Position numbers and translations under genes: made by a program | Notes under the pieces: model-generated | What the model was told of the DNA's origin: nothing | Databases searched by the model: none | What the model saw: the letters and a program-made list of their open reading frames with translations, nothing else | Part shown: one piece after another, positions 14,117-19,339 of the stretch | Numbering within the stretch: position 1 is the stretch's first letter | Layout of the letters: each line of letters opens with the position of its first letter | NCBI GenBank assembly: GCA_036491755.1 | Contig: DASXBJ010000064.1 | Location: 1-19,339 of the forward strand | DNA from: DASXBJ01 sp036491755 | GTDB taxonomy: Bacteria; Chloroflexota; Dormibacteria; Dormibacterales; Dormibacteraceae | Direction: 5' to 3' | DNA length: 19,339 nucleotides

Positions 14117-14122
14117 TATCAT
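14117..14122 (+). promoter_or_regulatory. -10 box for the 74-residue gene
   Basis: TATCAT ends 8 bases before ATG 14131. The purine stretch GAAGGA touches the ATG directly and is too close to act as a ribosome site, so a leaderless mRNA is the better reading. Confidence 0.5.
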
Positions 14123-14130
14123 TCGAAGGA

Positions 14131-14355
14131 ATGGTCAAGCGAACTGCATCCATCGAAGAGGTGCTCGCGGCTGTCGAGACCGCCCGGGACAAGGTCATGG
14201 CGGACGAGGTGAAGTCGCTCACCAAGCTGGGCATCCCCAAGGCGATGGCCTACCAGATGATCGCGAGCAGGTTCCACCAGAAGGTCGGGAACCAGGAAGA
14301 GGCCGAGCCGGACCCGTTTGAAGGCAACGCCACCTCCTGGGAAGAGATCGGATAA
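14131..14355 (+). CDS. Small hypothetical helical protein
   Basis: The protein is 74 residues and I do not recognise a family. Residues 7-50 look alpha-helical and charged (EEVLAAVETARDKVMADEV, then LTKLGIPKAMAYQMIASRFHQK). The tail is acidic and probably disordered (NQEEAEPDPFEGNATSWEEIG). There is no signal peptide, membrane helix or cysteine. The coding case rests on ATG placement after a -10 box, codon use with G/C third positions, and an independent position between two other transcription units. An imperfect hairpin (14370-14389) follows the stop without a U-tract. A small nucleic-acid- or protein-binding adaptor is possible but unsupported. Confidence 0.55.
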   Translation: MVKRTASIEEVLAAVETARDKVMADEVKSLTKLGIPKAMAYQMIASRFHQKVGNQEEAEPDPFEGNATSWEEIG

Positions 14356-14369
14356 CGGAACCCGATCCT

Positions 14370-14389
14370 CTCCCACAGCATGTTGGGAG
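14370..14389 (+). terminator. Imperfect hairpin after the 74-residue gene
   Basis: The arms CTCCCA and TGGGAG form 6 base pairs, extended by two pairs around one bulge. No T-run follows, so this is at best a weak terminator or an mRNA-stabilising end. Confidence 0.3.
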
Positions 14390-14440
14390 GGCTTGGAAGG
14401 GGAACGCCGAGTGAGTCTGGCCTCCGGCTCCACTTCGCAT

Positions 14441-14446
14441 TACCTT
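14441..14446 (+). promoter_or_regulatory. -10 box for the HTH-M24 peptidase unit
   Basis: TACCTT ends 7 bases before GTG 14454. There is no Shine-Dalgarno between them, and the spacing fits a leaderless mRNA. Confidence 0.5.
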
Positions 14447-14453
14447 CATTGGT

Positions 14454-14837
14454 GTGAATCGCGCCCGCCGTCTGGCCCGCCTCCTCCGCGTCCTCTCAGT
14501 CGTCATCGCTGAGCCTGGCTTGAACCCGTTCGAGCTGGCGGAGCGTGCCGGCGTGTCTGAACGAACCCTGCGGCGCGACCTCGTGCAGCTTCGCGGGCTC
14601 GGTTATGAGGTCGCCTACACCGGCGGGTACGAGGTCCAGGAGAGGCTGAACCTGGAGGGCCGGACCGGCCATCGCTCCATGGGCAAGGTGTACGAGCAGC
14701 ACATCGAGCTCGTGGGCCGGCAGCTGCCGAAGCGCCTCGCCTCCCAGGTGACCGAGGAGGTCGACTCGCTGGCCCCCGCTGTGCTGGCATCGCTCTTTGC
14801 GACCGCGATCGAGCGCCTCTCGGGGTCGCCGAGATGA
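14454..14837 (+). CDS. DeoR-type HTH protein lacking an effector domain
   Basis: The protein is 127 residues. Residues 1-60 form a winged HTH of the DeoR/HTH_11 type (RLLRVLSVVIAEPGLNPFELAERAGVSERTLRRDLVQLRGLGYEV). DeoR-type regulators usually continue with a sugar-binding or WYL domain of 150 or more residues. Here only about 65 residues follow (residues 75-127), including QHIELVGRQLPKRLASQV and APAVLASLFATAIERL, likely a helical dimerisation tail. It is probably a DNA-binding regulator. The GTG start follows a TACCTT box by 7 bases. The stop overlaps the peptidase start as ATGA, so the two are translationally coupled and the regulator may control its own unit. Confidence 0.7.
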   Translation: MNRARRLARLLRVLSVVIAEPGLNPFELAERAGVSERTLRRDLVQLRGLGYEVAYTGGYEVQERLNLEGRTGHRSMGKVYEQHIELVGRQLPKRLASQVTEEVDSLAPAVLASLFATAIERLSGSPR

Positions 14838-15955
14838 AGGCGCTCGTCCTCATACCCAGCGGCGACGCCGACGCTCACTTCTTGTACGCGACCGGATTCT
14901 CCGTGGAGAGCGGCCTGTACATCCGCTACGCCGACGGGGATGAGGTCCTGTTTGCCAGCCCTCTCGAGGTCGACCGCGCCCGCGCCCAGAGCCGCGTCGC
15001 CAAAGTCGAGATGGACCGGGACGCCTACGTGCACGAACGGTGGCCTGCCCTGGCCGCGGCCAAGGTCCGTGAGAGGGGCGACGCCAACATCAGAGTCTCG
15101 CCGAACCTGCGAGCGGTATATCTCGAGGACCTGCGCGCCGCCGGGCTGGACGTGGAGGTCGATCGCGACCTGTTCGTCGAGGAGCGCCGGCGCAAGAACA
15201 AGGAGGAGGCGGAGGCCATCCACGAGGCGCAGCGCGCCGCCGAGGCGGCCGTGGTCGAGGTCGTTCGCGTTCTCGCGAAGGCCGAGATCAAGGAAGGCGA
15301 GCTGTGGCTCGGCACCGCCGTCCTGACCTCGGAGCGGCTCATGGCCACGGCCCAGGGCGCGCTGGCCGAGCTCGGCTTTGTCTGCCCTGACATGATCATC
15401 GCTGGATCTCCGGAATGCGCCCTGCCGCACTTTCGTGGCGAGGGCGCGATCAAGGCCAATGAACCCGTGATCATCGACATCTTTCCCTCCAGCCGCAGCA
15501 CCCACTACCACGGCGATCTCACCCGGACCGTCGTCGTCGGCGAGCCATCCGACGAGGTCCGGACAATGCATGCCGCCGCGGTCCAGGCGCTCGAAGCCGG
15601 CATCGAGTCGATCCGGGCCGGGGTCTCAGGACGCGTCGTTCACCGCGCGGTGTGCCAGGTCCTCGTCGATCGCGGCTTTGGAACGACAACCGAGGGCCTT
15701 GAAGGCCCGGAAGGCGTCGCCAGGATGAATCACAGCACCGGGCACGGCGTCGGCCTCGAGGTGCACGAGAAGCCGGGTCTGCGTGATGCCGAAACCGCGC
15801 CTTTGCGCGAGGGCGACGTGGTCACCGTCGAACCTGGCCTGTACCTCCTCGGCCTGGGCGGTGTGCGTGTCGAAGACACAGGGCTGGTCACCGCGAACGG
15901 CTTTCGGAACTTCACGAGTCTGACGCGCAGCCTTGATCCGCGAGACTATCTGTAA
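14834..15955 (+). CDS. M24 family metallopeptidase (Xaa-Pro aminopeptidase-like)
   Basis: The protein is 373 residues. The N-terminal creatinase-like domain (about 1-125) begins with DADAHFLYATGFS. The C-terminal pita-bread domain holds all five metal ligands: D215 (VIIDIFP), D228 (HGDLTRT), H304 (HSTGHGVGLEVHE), E333 (VTVEPGLYL) and E347 (VRVEDTG). H311 is in the usual substrate-binding position. It should be a cytoplasmic dinuclear Mn or Co enzyme removing an N-terminal residue before proline or cleaving Xaa-Pro dipeptides. Dimethylsulfoniopropionate-lyase- or creatinase-like relatives cannot be excluded. It is coupled to the HTH gene by ATGA. Confidence 0.87.
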   Translation: MKALVLIPSGDADAHFLYATGFSVESGLYIRYADGDEVLFASPLEVDRARAQSRVAKVEMDRDAYVHERWPALAAAKVRERGDANIRVSPNLRAVYLEDLRAAGLDVEVDRDLFVEERRRKNKEEAEAIHEAQRAAEAAVVEVVRVLAKAEIKEGELWLGTAVLTSERLMATAQGALAELGFVCPDMIIAGSPECALPHFRGEGAIKANEPVIIDIFPSSRSTHYHGDLTRTVVVGEPSDEVRTMHAAAVQALEAGIESIRAGVSGRVVHRAVCQVLVDRGFGTTTEGLEGPEGVARMNHSTGHGVGLEVHEKPGLRDAETAPLREGDVVTVEPGLYLLGLGGVRVEDTGLVTANGFRNFTSLTRSLDPRDYL

Positions 15956-15965
15956 AGCGCGGGTT

Positions 15966-15971
15966 TACCAT
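15966..15971 (+). promoter_or_regulatory. -10 box for leaderless XRE regulator mRNA
   Basis: TACCAT ends 7 bases before GTG 15979, in the 23-base gap after the peptidase stop. No Shine-Dalgarno is present. Confidence 0.55.
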
Positions 15972-15978
15972 ATTCACC

Positions 15979-16599
15979 GTGGCAGACACTGAGAACCTCG
16001 GACAGCGCATCCGCCGGATCCGTCACGAACGTGGAATGAGCCTGGCCAAGGTGACGGGCGGCCATTTCAGCCGCGCTTTCCTGAACCAGGTCGAGTTCGG
16101 CAGGGCGCAGCCATCGACACGCGTCCTTCGCATAGTCGCCGACCGTCTGGGCACCGACGTCAACTACCTGCTCGAGGGCAGAGAGCCCGCGATGGAGCGC
16201 GAGCTGGCGCTGGAAAAGGCCAGGGTGCTGCTGGCGCGCGGGGACCCGCAGAAGGCGCTGCTCGCGCTCGGCCCGGTGATCGAGTCCACCGAGTGGCCGC
16301 TTGGTACCGACGCGCGCCTCGCGCAGGTGCAGGCTCTCGTTTCACTCGGGCGCCGCGAGGAGGCGGCGCCGATCGCAGCTCGAGAGAAAGACCTGATCGC
16401 CGCGCGCGGGGACCACCACCGGCTGCAGCGGCTGCGAGCGAGCCTGGGCGGCAAAACCTTCACCTTGGCGGGCGACGCGATCAAAGCCCACCTTCGGCTC
16501 GCGGATCGAGCCCAACGCGAAGCCAACACCCGTGACGCGCTGGAGCACTACCGAGCGGCGAGGGTGCTCCTGGAGGCCGGCGCTAAAGCCCCGAAGTGA
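15979..16599 (+). CDS. XRE-family regulator with helical repeat tail
   Basis: The protein is 206 residues. Residues 6-66 form an XRE/Cro HTH (LGQRIRRIRHERGMSLAKV, HFSRAFLNQVEFGRAQPS, LRIVADRLGTDVNYLLEG). Residues 70-203 are helix pairs rich in Ala, Leu and Arg, such as ALEKARVLLARGDPQKALLAL, ARLAQVQALVSLGRREEAAPIA and AQREANTRDALEHYRAARVLLEAG. These read as about three degenerate TPR units, the layout of regulators that sense peptides or protein partners. The GTG start follows a TACCAT box. The last 17 bases overlap the convergent membrane-protein gene. Confidence 0.8.
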   Translation: MADTENLGQRIRRIRHERGMSLAKVTGGHFSRAFLNQVEFGRAQPSTRVLRIVADRLGTDVNYLLEGREPAMERELALEKARVLLARGDPQKALLALGPVIESTEWPLGTDARLAQVQALVSLGRREEAAPIAAREKDLIAARGDHHRLQRLRASLGGKTFTLAGDAIKAHLRLADRAQREANTRDALEHYRAARVLLEAGAKAPK

Positions 16600-17266
16600 A
16601 CGTGAACGGCGGCGGCGGCGTTACCGCCGGCGGCGTGATCTCCAGCGTGATGACCTCGTGGGACTTCAGGACGATCGTGTTCGGGTCGCCCGTGAAAGGT
16701 TGCGGCCCGTGCCCGTCACCCAGGTCGATGTAGACGAGCAGCTTCTGGTCGGAGGTCACCGGCAAGGTGGCGACGTGGGTCGCATCGAGCTTTTCCGTGG
16801 GGCCGCCTCCAGCCGTGCTCCAGGTGTTCCAGACTGCGAAGAACTGGCCCAGCGTGAAGGTCTGGCTGGCCGGCGATTCGATGTGGATCACGTTGGGGTT
16901 CTGGGCGTGTACGTGCAGCCAGTAGAAGCACGAAGTGCTGCCCGACGAGTCGGTCACGATGCCGAGGTTGGCCGGGATGGACACCACGTTGCCCTGGTAG
17001 ACGATCTGCAGGGCCGCGTGGTAGTGGACCTGGGTGTGCTCGAGGCGGTCACATGGGACGCCGGCAGCAGTCGCAGGCCCGGGGGTCGGCTTGTTGTTGG
17101 CGATGATGTAGACGATCAGGCCGATCGTCAGCGCCAGCAGGATGGCGCCGACCGCGATCGGGAGGATCGGAATGTCGCGGCCGCGACTCGGTTTGACGGG
17201 CGGTCGCCGACCCTTTCCGAAGCTCCCGGTGCGGGGAGCATTCTTCGGCCGGGTCTTGGTCGCCAT
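16583..17266 (-). CDS. Membrane-anchored His-rich extracytoplasmic protein
   Basis: Counting from a possible GTG at 17272 the protein is 229 residues; from the preferred ATG at 17266 it is 227. A 35-residue basic cytoplasmic tail precedes one membrane helix (IPILPIAVGAILLALTIGLIVYIIA), then an extracytoplasmic domain. That domain is rich in His and has two Cys: C74, H79, H83 and H85 (CDRLEHTQVHYHAAL), then C115, H120, H122 and H130 (CFYWLHVHAQNPNVIHIESP), followed by FTLGQFFAVWNTW. The tail is proline-rich. I have seen similar HYHA and YWLHxH patterns in uncharacterised proteins from Chloroflexota-like bacteria but know no function. Metal binding or a disulfide-stabilised beta domain is plausible. 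ATG 17266 follows a TATTCT box by 9 bases. Confidence 0.7.
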   Translation of the reverse strand: MATKTRPKNAPRTGSFGKGRRPPVKPSRGRDIPILPIAVGAILLALTIGLIVYIIANNKPTPGPATAAGVPCDRLEHTQVHYHAALQIVYQGNVVSIPANLGIVTDSSGSTSCFYWLHVHAQNPNVIHIESPASQTFTLGQFFAVWNTWSTAGGGPTEKLDATHVATLPVTSDQKLLVYIDLGDGHGPQPFTGDPNTIVLKSHEVITLEITPPAVTPPPPFTFTSGL

Positions 17267-17274
17267 GACCACGG

Positions 17275-17281
17275 TAGAATA
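17275..17281. promoter_or_regulatory. Shared bidirectional -10 element TAGAATA
   Basis: Plus-strand TAGAAT (17275-17280) is positioned as a -10 box for the rpsF operon. The same bases read TATTCT on the minus strand (17281-17276), 9 bases before ATG 17266 of the His-rich protein. The two promoters would therefore overlap and compete. Confidence 0.45.
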
Positions 17282-17297
17282 CCGACCTGACCTTTCT

Positions 17298-17337
17298 GGC
17301 TTCGGCCGGAGGCACCCGCCTTCGATAGACCGAGGCC
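17298..17337 (+). promoter_or_regulatory. Structured rpsF leader, candidate S6:S18 binding element
   Basis: The leader folds into a two-stem hairpin. The outer stem is GGCTTCGG with CCGAGGCC (8 pairs, one G-U). The inner stem is GGAGGC with GCCTTC (6 pairs, one G-U) around an ACCC loop. Between them is an asymmetric internal loop of CC opposite GATAGA, next to a CCG at 17330-17332. Many bacteria autoregulate rpsF through an S6:S18 complex binding a hairpin with a CCG-containing bulge in this leader. The match in location and outline is good, but the exact motif is not proven. Confidence 0.5.
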
Positions 17338-17346
17338 TGAACCCAT

Positions 17347-17356
17347 AGGAAGGAGG
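17347..17356 (+). promoter_or_regulatory. Strong ribosome binding site of rpsF
   Basis: AGGAAGGAGG lies 7 bases before TTG 17364, the strongest Shine-Dalgarno in the window. It confirms the TTG start and shows that the anti-Shine-Dalgarno system is active here. Confidence 0.75.
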
Positions 17357-17363
17357 CTCCCTT

Positions 17364-17768
17364 TTGAGGGAATACGAAGTTCTTTACATCTTGCGTGCGG
17401 ACCTGGATGACGACAAGGTCCAGGACGCCGTCAAGCGCGTCAACACCGTGATCGAGCGATCAGGTGGCAGCATCGAGCGCACCAACCTCTGGGGCAAGCG
17501 CAAGCTCGCCTACGAGGTGAAGCATCAGAAGGAGGGCTCGTACGTCCTCCAGGATTTCCAGATCCCATCGGAGCGGTTGCCCGAGCTCGAAGCCGCTCTG
17601 AAGATCACCGAGGAGGTCCTCCGGCATCTCATCGTGCGCAAGCCGGAGAAGGTTGCAGTGCCCCCCGTCCCGCCGCCGCCGGCGGAGGTGGTGCTGGAGC
17701 CGATCGGGGTCGAGTCTGAGGCGGTGGCGGCACCGGCAGGCCGTACGGATCGGGAGGAGGAGTCTTAA
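17364..17768 (+). CDS. rpsF: 30S ribosomal protein bS6
   Basis: The protein is 134 residues. The core (1-95) matches bS6: REYEVLYILRADLDDDKVQ, GGSIERTNLWGKRKLAYEVKHQKEGSYVLQDFQ, and ALKITEEVLRHLIVRK. It binds bS18 and the central domain of 16S rRNA on the 30S platform. The C-terminal 40 residues form a proline-, valine- and glutamate-rich extension (VPPVPPPPAEVVLEP). The start is TTG with a very strong ribosome site, after a structured leader. The TAA stop is immediately followed by the ssb ATG. It heads the conserved rpsF-ssb-rpsR order. Confidence 0.95.
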   Translation: MREYEVLYILRADLDDDKVQDAVKRVNTVIERSGGSIERTNLWGKRKLAYEVKHQKEGSYVLQDFQIPSERLPELEAALKITEEVLRHLIVRKPEKVAVPPVPPPPAEVVLEPIGVESEAVAAPAGRTDREEES

Positions 17769-18227
17769 ATGTCAAACCTGAACAAGGCGCTGCTCATCGG
17801 CCGTCTCACCAAGGACCCGGAGATGCGTTACACGCCCAGCGGGACCGCGGTCACCAACTTCAGCATCGCCACCAACCGATGGTCCAGCGGCCCTGACGGC
17901 GAGAAGAAGGAGTTCACCGACTACCACAACATCGTCGCCTACCCGATCGGCAAGCGAAACCTCGCCGAGACCGTGGCTCAGTACACCCGCAAAGGCGCTC
18001 TGGTTTTCGTCGAGGGCCGCATCCAGACGCGGTCGTGGGAAGGGCAGGACGGCCAGAAGCGCCGGGTCACCGAGATCATCGCGAACGACGTGCAGTTCCT
18101 CGAGCCGCGAGGGGCAGGCGGCAGCGCCGGCATGCCGGCCCGCGGCGCCGGCGGTCCATCGCATGACGACATCCCCGCTCCGGACGACGCGCCGCGCGAC
18201 GTCGACCCGGACGAGATCCCGTTCTAG
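17769..18227 (+). CDS. ssb: Single-stranded DNA-binding protein SSB
   Basis: The protein is 152 residues. The OB fold (about 1-112) carries LNKALLIGRLTKDPEMRYTPSG, FSIATNR, FTDYHNIVAY and ALVFVEGRIQTRSWEGQDGQKR. A Gly-, Ala- and Pro-rich disordered linker leads to the acidic tip DPDEIPF, the partner-binding C terminus of bacterial SSB. It coats single-stranded DNA as a tetramer and recruits replication and repair proteins. GGAGGAGG lies just before the ATG, inside the end of rpsF. Confidence 0.95.
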   Translation: MSNLNKALLIGRLTKDPEMRYTPSGTAVTNFSIATNRWSSGPDGEKKEFTDYHNIVAYPIGKRNLAETVAQYTRKGALVFVEGRIQTRSWEGQDGQKRRVTEIIANDVQFLEPRGAGGSAGMPARGAGGPSHDDIPAPDDAPRDVDPDEIPF

Positions 18228-18237
18228 GAGTTAGGCA

Positions 18238-18513
18238 ATGGGTATGAACCGTCCACCCCGTGAGCAAGGCTCGAGCGGCGGACCGCGAGGGCCGAAGCGG
18301 CAGCACCGCAAGGTCTGCGCCTTTTGCGTCGAGAAGATCAAGTACATCGACTACAAGGAGATCTCGCGCTTGCGGCGATTTGTGAGCGACCGCGGCAAGA
18401 TCCTTCCACGCCGTGTGACCGGCACCTGCGCGCGGCATCAGCGGCCGCTGACCACCGCTTTGGAACGCGCTCGCGCCATCGCGTTGCTTCCGTACACGAC
18501 CGAGCAGCACTGA
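18238..18513 (+). CDS. rpsR: 30S ribosomal protein bS18 (zinc-binding form)
   Basis: The protein is 91 residues. The core KVCAFCVEKIKYIDYKEISRL, then DRGKILPRRVTGTCARHQR, is typical of bS18. C27, C30, C64 and H67 provide a four-ligand zinc site, so this is the zinc-containing (C+) paralogue type rather than the zinc-free form. The N-terminal 20 residues are a glycine- and arginine-rich extension. AGGAG lies 8-12 bases before ATG 18238. The third codon is also ATG (18244) and could be used. A hairpin terminator follows; rplI is not next, unlike many operons of this type. Confidence 0.95.
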   Translation: MGMNRPPREQGSSGGPRGPKRQHRKVCAFCVEKIKYIDYKEISRLRRFVSDRGKILPRRVTGTCARHQRPLTTALERARAIALLPYTTEQH

Positions 18514-18520
18514 AAGAGGT

Positions 18521-18545
18521 AAGGGGCGACCGGTTGTCGCCCCTT
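18521..18545 (+). terminator. Hairpin terminator after rpsR
   Basis: A perfect 10-base-pair stem (AAGGGGCGAC with GTCGCCCCTT) encloses a 5-base loop CGGTT, directly after the rpsR stop. The U-tract is only two bases, so termination may be partial or factor-assisted. The next bases, TAAAAT (18545-18550), could be the -10 box for the aminotransferase. Confidence 0.6.
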
Positions 18546-18586
18546 AAAATCATCCTGCCGTCGCAATCCGTTGTTGGAGCGCGCCC

Positions 18587-19339
18587 ATGACCTTCCAGAC
18601 GCAGCTACGCATACCCGGACCGACACCGCTTCCTGAGCGGGTGACCCGCAGCATGAACCGCCCGATGATCGACCACCGGGGTCCGGAGTTTGCTCAGATC
18701 CTCGCCGAGATCACCGCGGGCGCCAAGCGTGTCTTCAACACGTCGAACGATCTGCTGCTGCTGACCTCGTCCGGCACCGGCGGCCTGGAGTCCGCGGTCG
18801 CCAACCTGGTCTCGCCGGGCGACGAGGTGGTGGTTGCGCTCTGCGGAAACTTTGGCGAGCGCTTTGCCGCGCTGGCGGCCGCCTACGGGGCCGACGTCGT
18901 CCGCCTCGAGGTCGAGTGGGGCCGGCCGGTGGACCCGGACGGCCTGGCAGGCGTGCTGGAAAAGCACCCGAAGGCGAAAGTGGTCCTGCTGACCCACAAC
19001 GAGACGTCGACTGGTCTGACCAACCCCATCCAGCAGCTCGCCCGCGTCGCGCGCGACGCTGAGCGGATCGTCGTCGTCGACGGCGTCAGCTCGATCAGCT
19101 CGATTGCGATCAAGACCGACGAATGGGGCATCGACGTCGCGGTCAGCGGATCGCAGAAGGGTTGGATGGCTCCTCCTGGCTTCGCGCTCGTGAGCGTCAG
19201 CGAGCAGGCCTGGGCGCAGCAGGCCAAAGCGCGATCCCCGCGCTTCTATTTCGACTGGAAGGAGGCCAAGACCTGGGCCGAGAAGGGCATGACACCGTTC
19301 ACCCCGGCGGTCTCGGTCGCGTTCGCCCTGCAGGAAGGG
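18587..19339 (+). CDS. Class-V aminotransferase (alanine/serine-glyoxylate type), 5' part
   Basis: 251 residues are present and the frame runs off the right edge. Motifs follow the class-V small-subunit aminotransferases: an N-terminal IPGPTPLPERV, the PLP-phosphate-binding SSGTGGLESA (61-70), HNETSTGLTNPI, VVDGVSSIS with the pyridine-nitrogen aspartate D165, and SGSQKGWMAPPG with the Schiff-base lysine K191. Relatives are alanine-glyoxylate, serine-glyoxylate and serine-pyruvate aminotransferases, and some serve phosphorylated or plant-like serine metabolism. The specificity cannot be read from this fragment. ATG 18587 is the first in-frame start and gives the expected N terminus. A weak TTGGAG lies about 8 bases upstream. 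Confidence 0.88.
   Translation, partial: MTFQTQLRIPGPTPLPERVTRSMNRPMIDHRGPEFAQILAEITAGAKRVFNTSNDLLLLTSSGTGGLESAVANLVSPGDEVVVALCGNFGERFAALAAAYGADVVRLEVEWGRPVDPDGLAGVLEKHPKAKVVLLTHNETSTGLTNPIQQLARVARDAERIVVVDGVSSISSIAIKTDEWGIDVAVSGSQKGWMAPPGFALVSVSEQAWAQQAKARSPRFYFDWKEAKTWAEKGMTPFTPAVSVAFALQEG

Overview
The window is GC-rich, densely coded bacterial chromosome with overlapping genes. No phage, insertion-sequence, CRISPR, tRNA or rRNA signal is visible. The gene content (rpsF-ssb-rpsR, an EF-G-like GTPase, GlpA-type dehydrogenase, universal stress protein, DUF5679, DUF2127, paired TrkA-N proteins) and the frequent GTG/TTG starts fit a soil-type Terrabacteria lineage such as Chloroflexota, Dormibacterota or Actinomycetota. 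The exact phylum cannot be fixed from this sequence alone.

Layout. (1) 1-4265, plus strand: 3' end of an MFS transporter, an AI-2E family permease, a calcineurin-like phosphoesterase, and a GT87-GT2 fusion glycosyltransferase. The last three are joined by 4-base overlaps. (2) 4203-5533, minus strand: a DUF2127 membrane protein, then a tiny membrane protein translationally coupled to a universal stress protein. A G-quadruplex-prone stretch lies between the two units. (3) 5597-6424, plus strand: two tandem single-domain TrkA-N (RCK) proteins ending at a hairpin shared with a convergent 48-residue zinc-ribbon-like gene. (4) 9697-6727, minus strand: an NTF2-like protein, an unrecognised protein, a PHP phosphoesterase, a PfkB kinase and a macro-domain protein, tightly packed. 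This is the most interesting accessory cluster. (5) 11955-9947, minus strand: a GlpA-type glycerol-3-phosphate dehydrogenase coupled to a small single-cluster 4Fe-4S protein. (6) 14014-11990, minus strand: an EF-G-like GTPase. (7) 14131-16599, plus strand: a small unknown protein, a DeoR-type HTH protein coupled to an M24 peptidase, and an XRE regulator. (8) 17272-16583, minus strand: a membrane-anchored histidine-rich protein. (9) 17364-19339, plus strand: rpsF-ssb-rpsR, a terminator hairpin, and the start of a class-V aminotransferase.

The strongest cross-window signal is regulatory. Genes that begin transcription units repeatedly carry a TANNNT -10 box 6-9 bases before the start codon, with no usable Shine-Dalgarno sequence. 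Genes inside units use Shine-Dalgarno sites or stop/start overlaps. This points to widespread leaderless transcription. Other points of note are a structured leader before rpsF (candidate S6:S18 binding site), a shared bidirectional -10 element at 17275-17281, the PHP/PfkB/macro-domain operon, the GlpA plus mini-ferredoxin pair, and the GT87-GT2 fusion.
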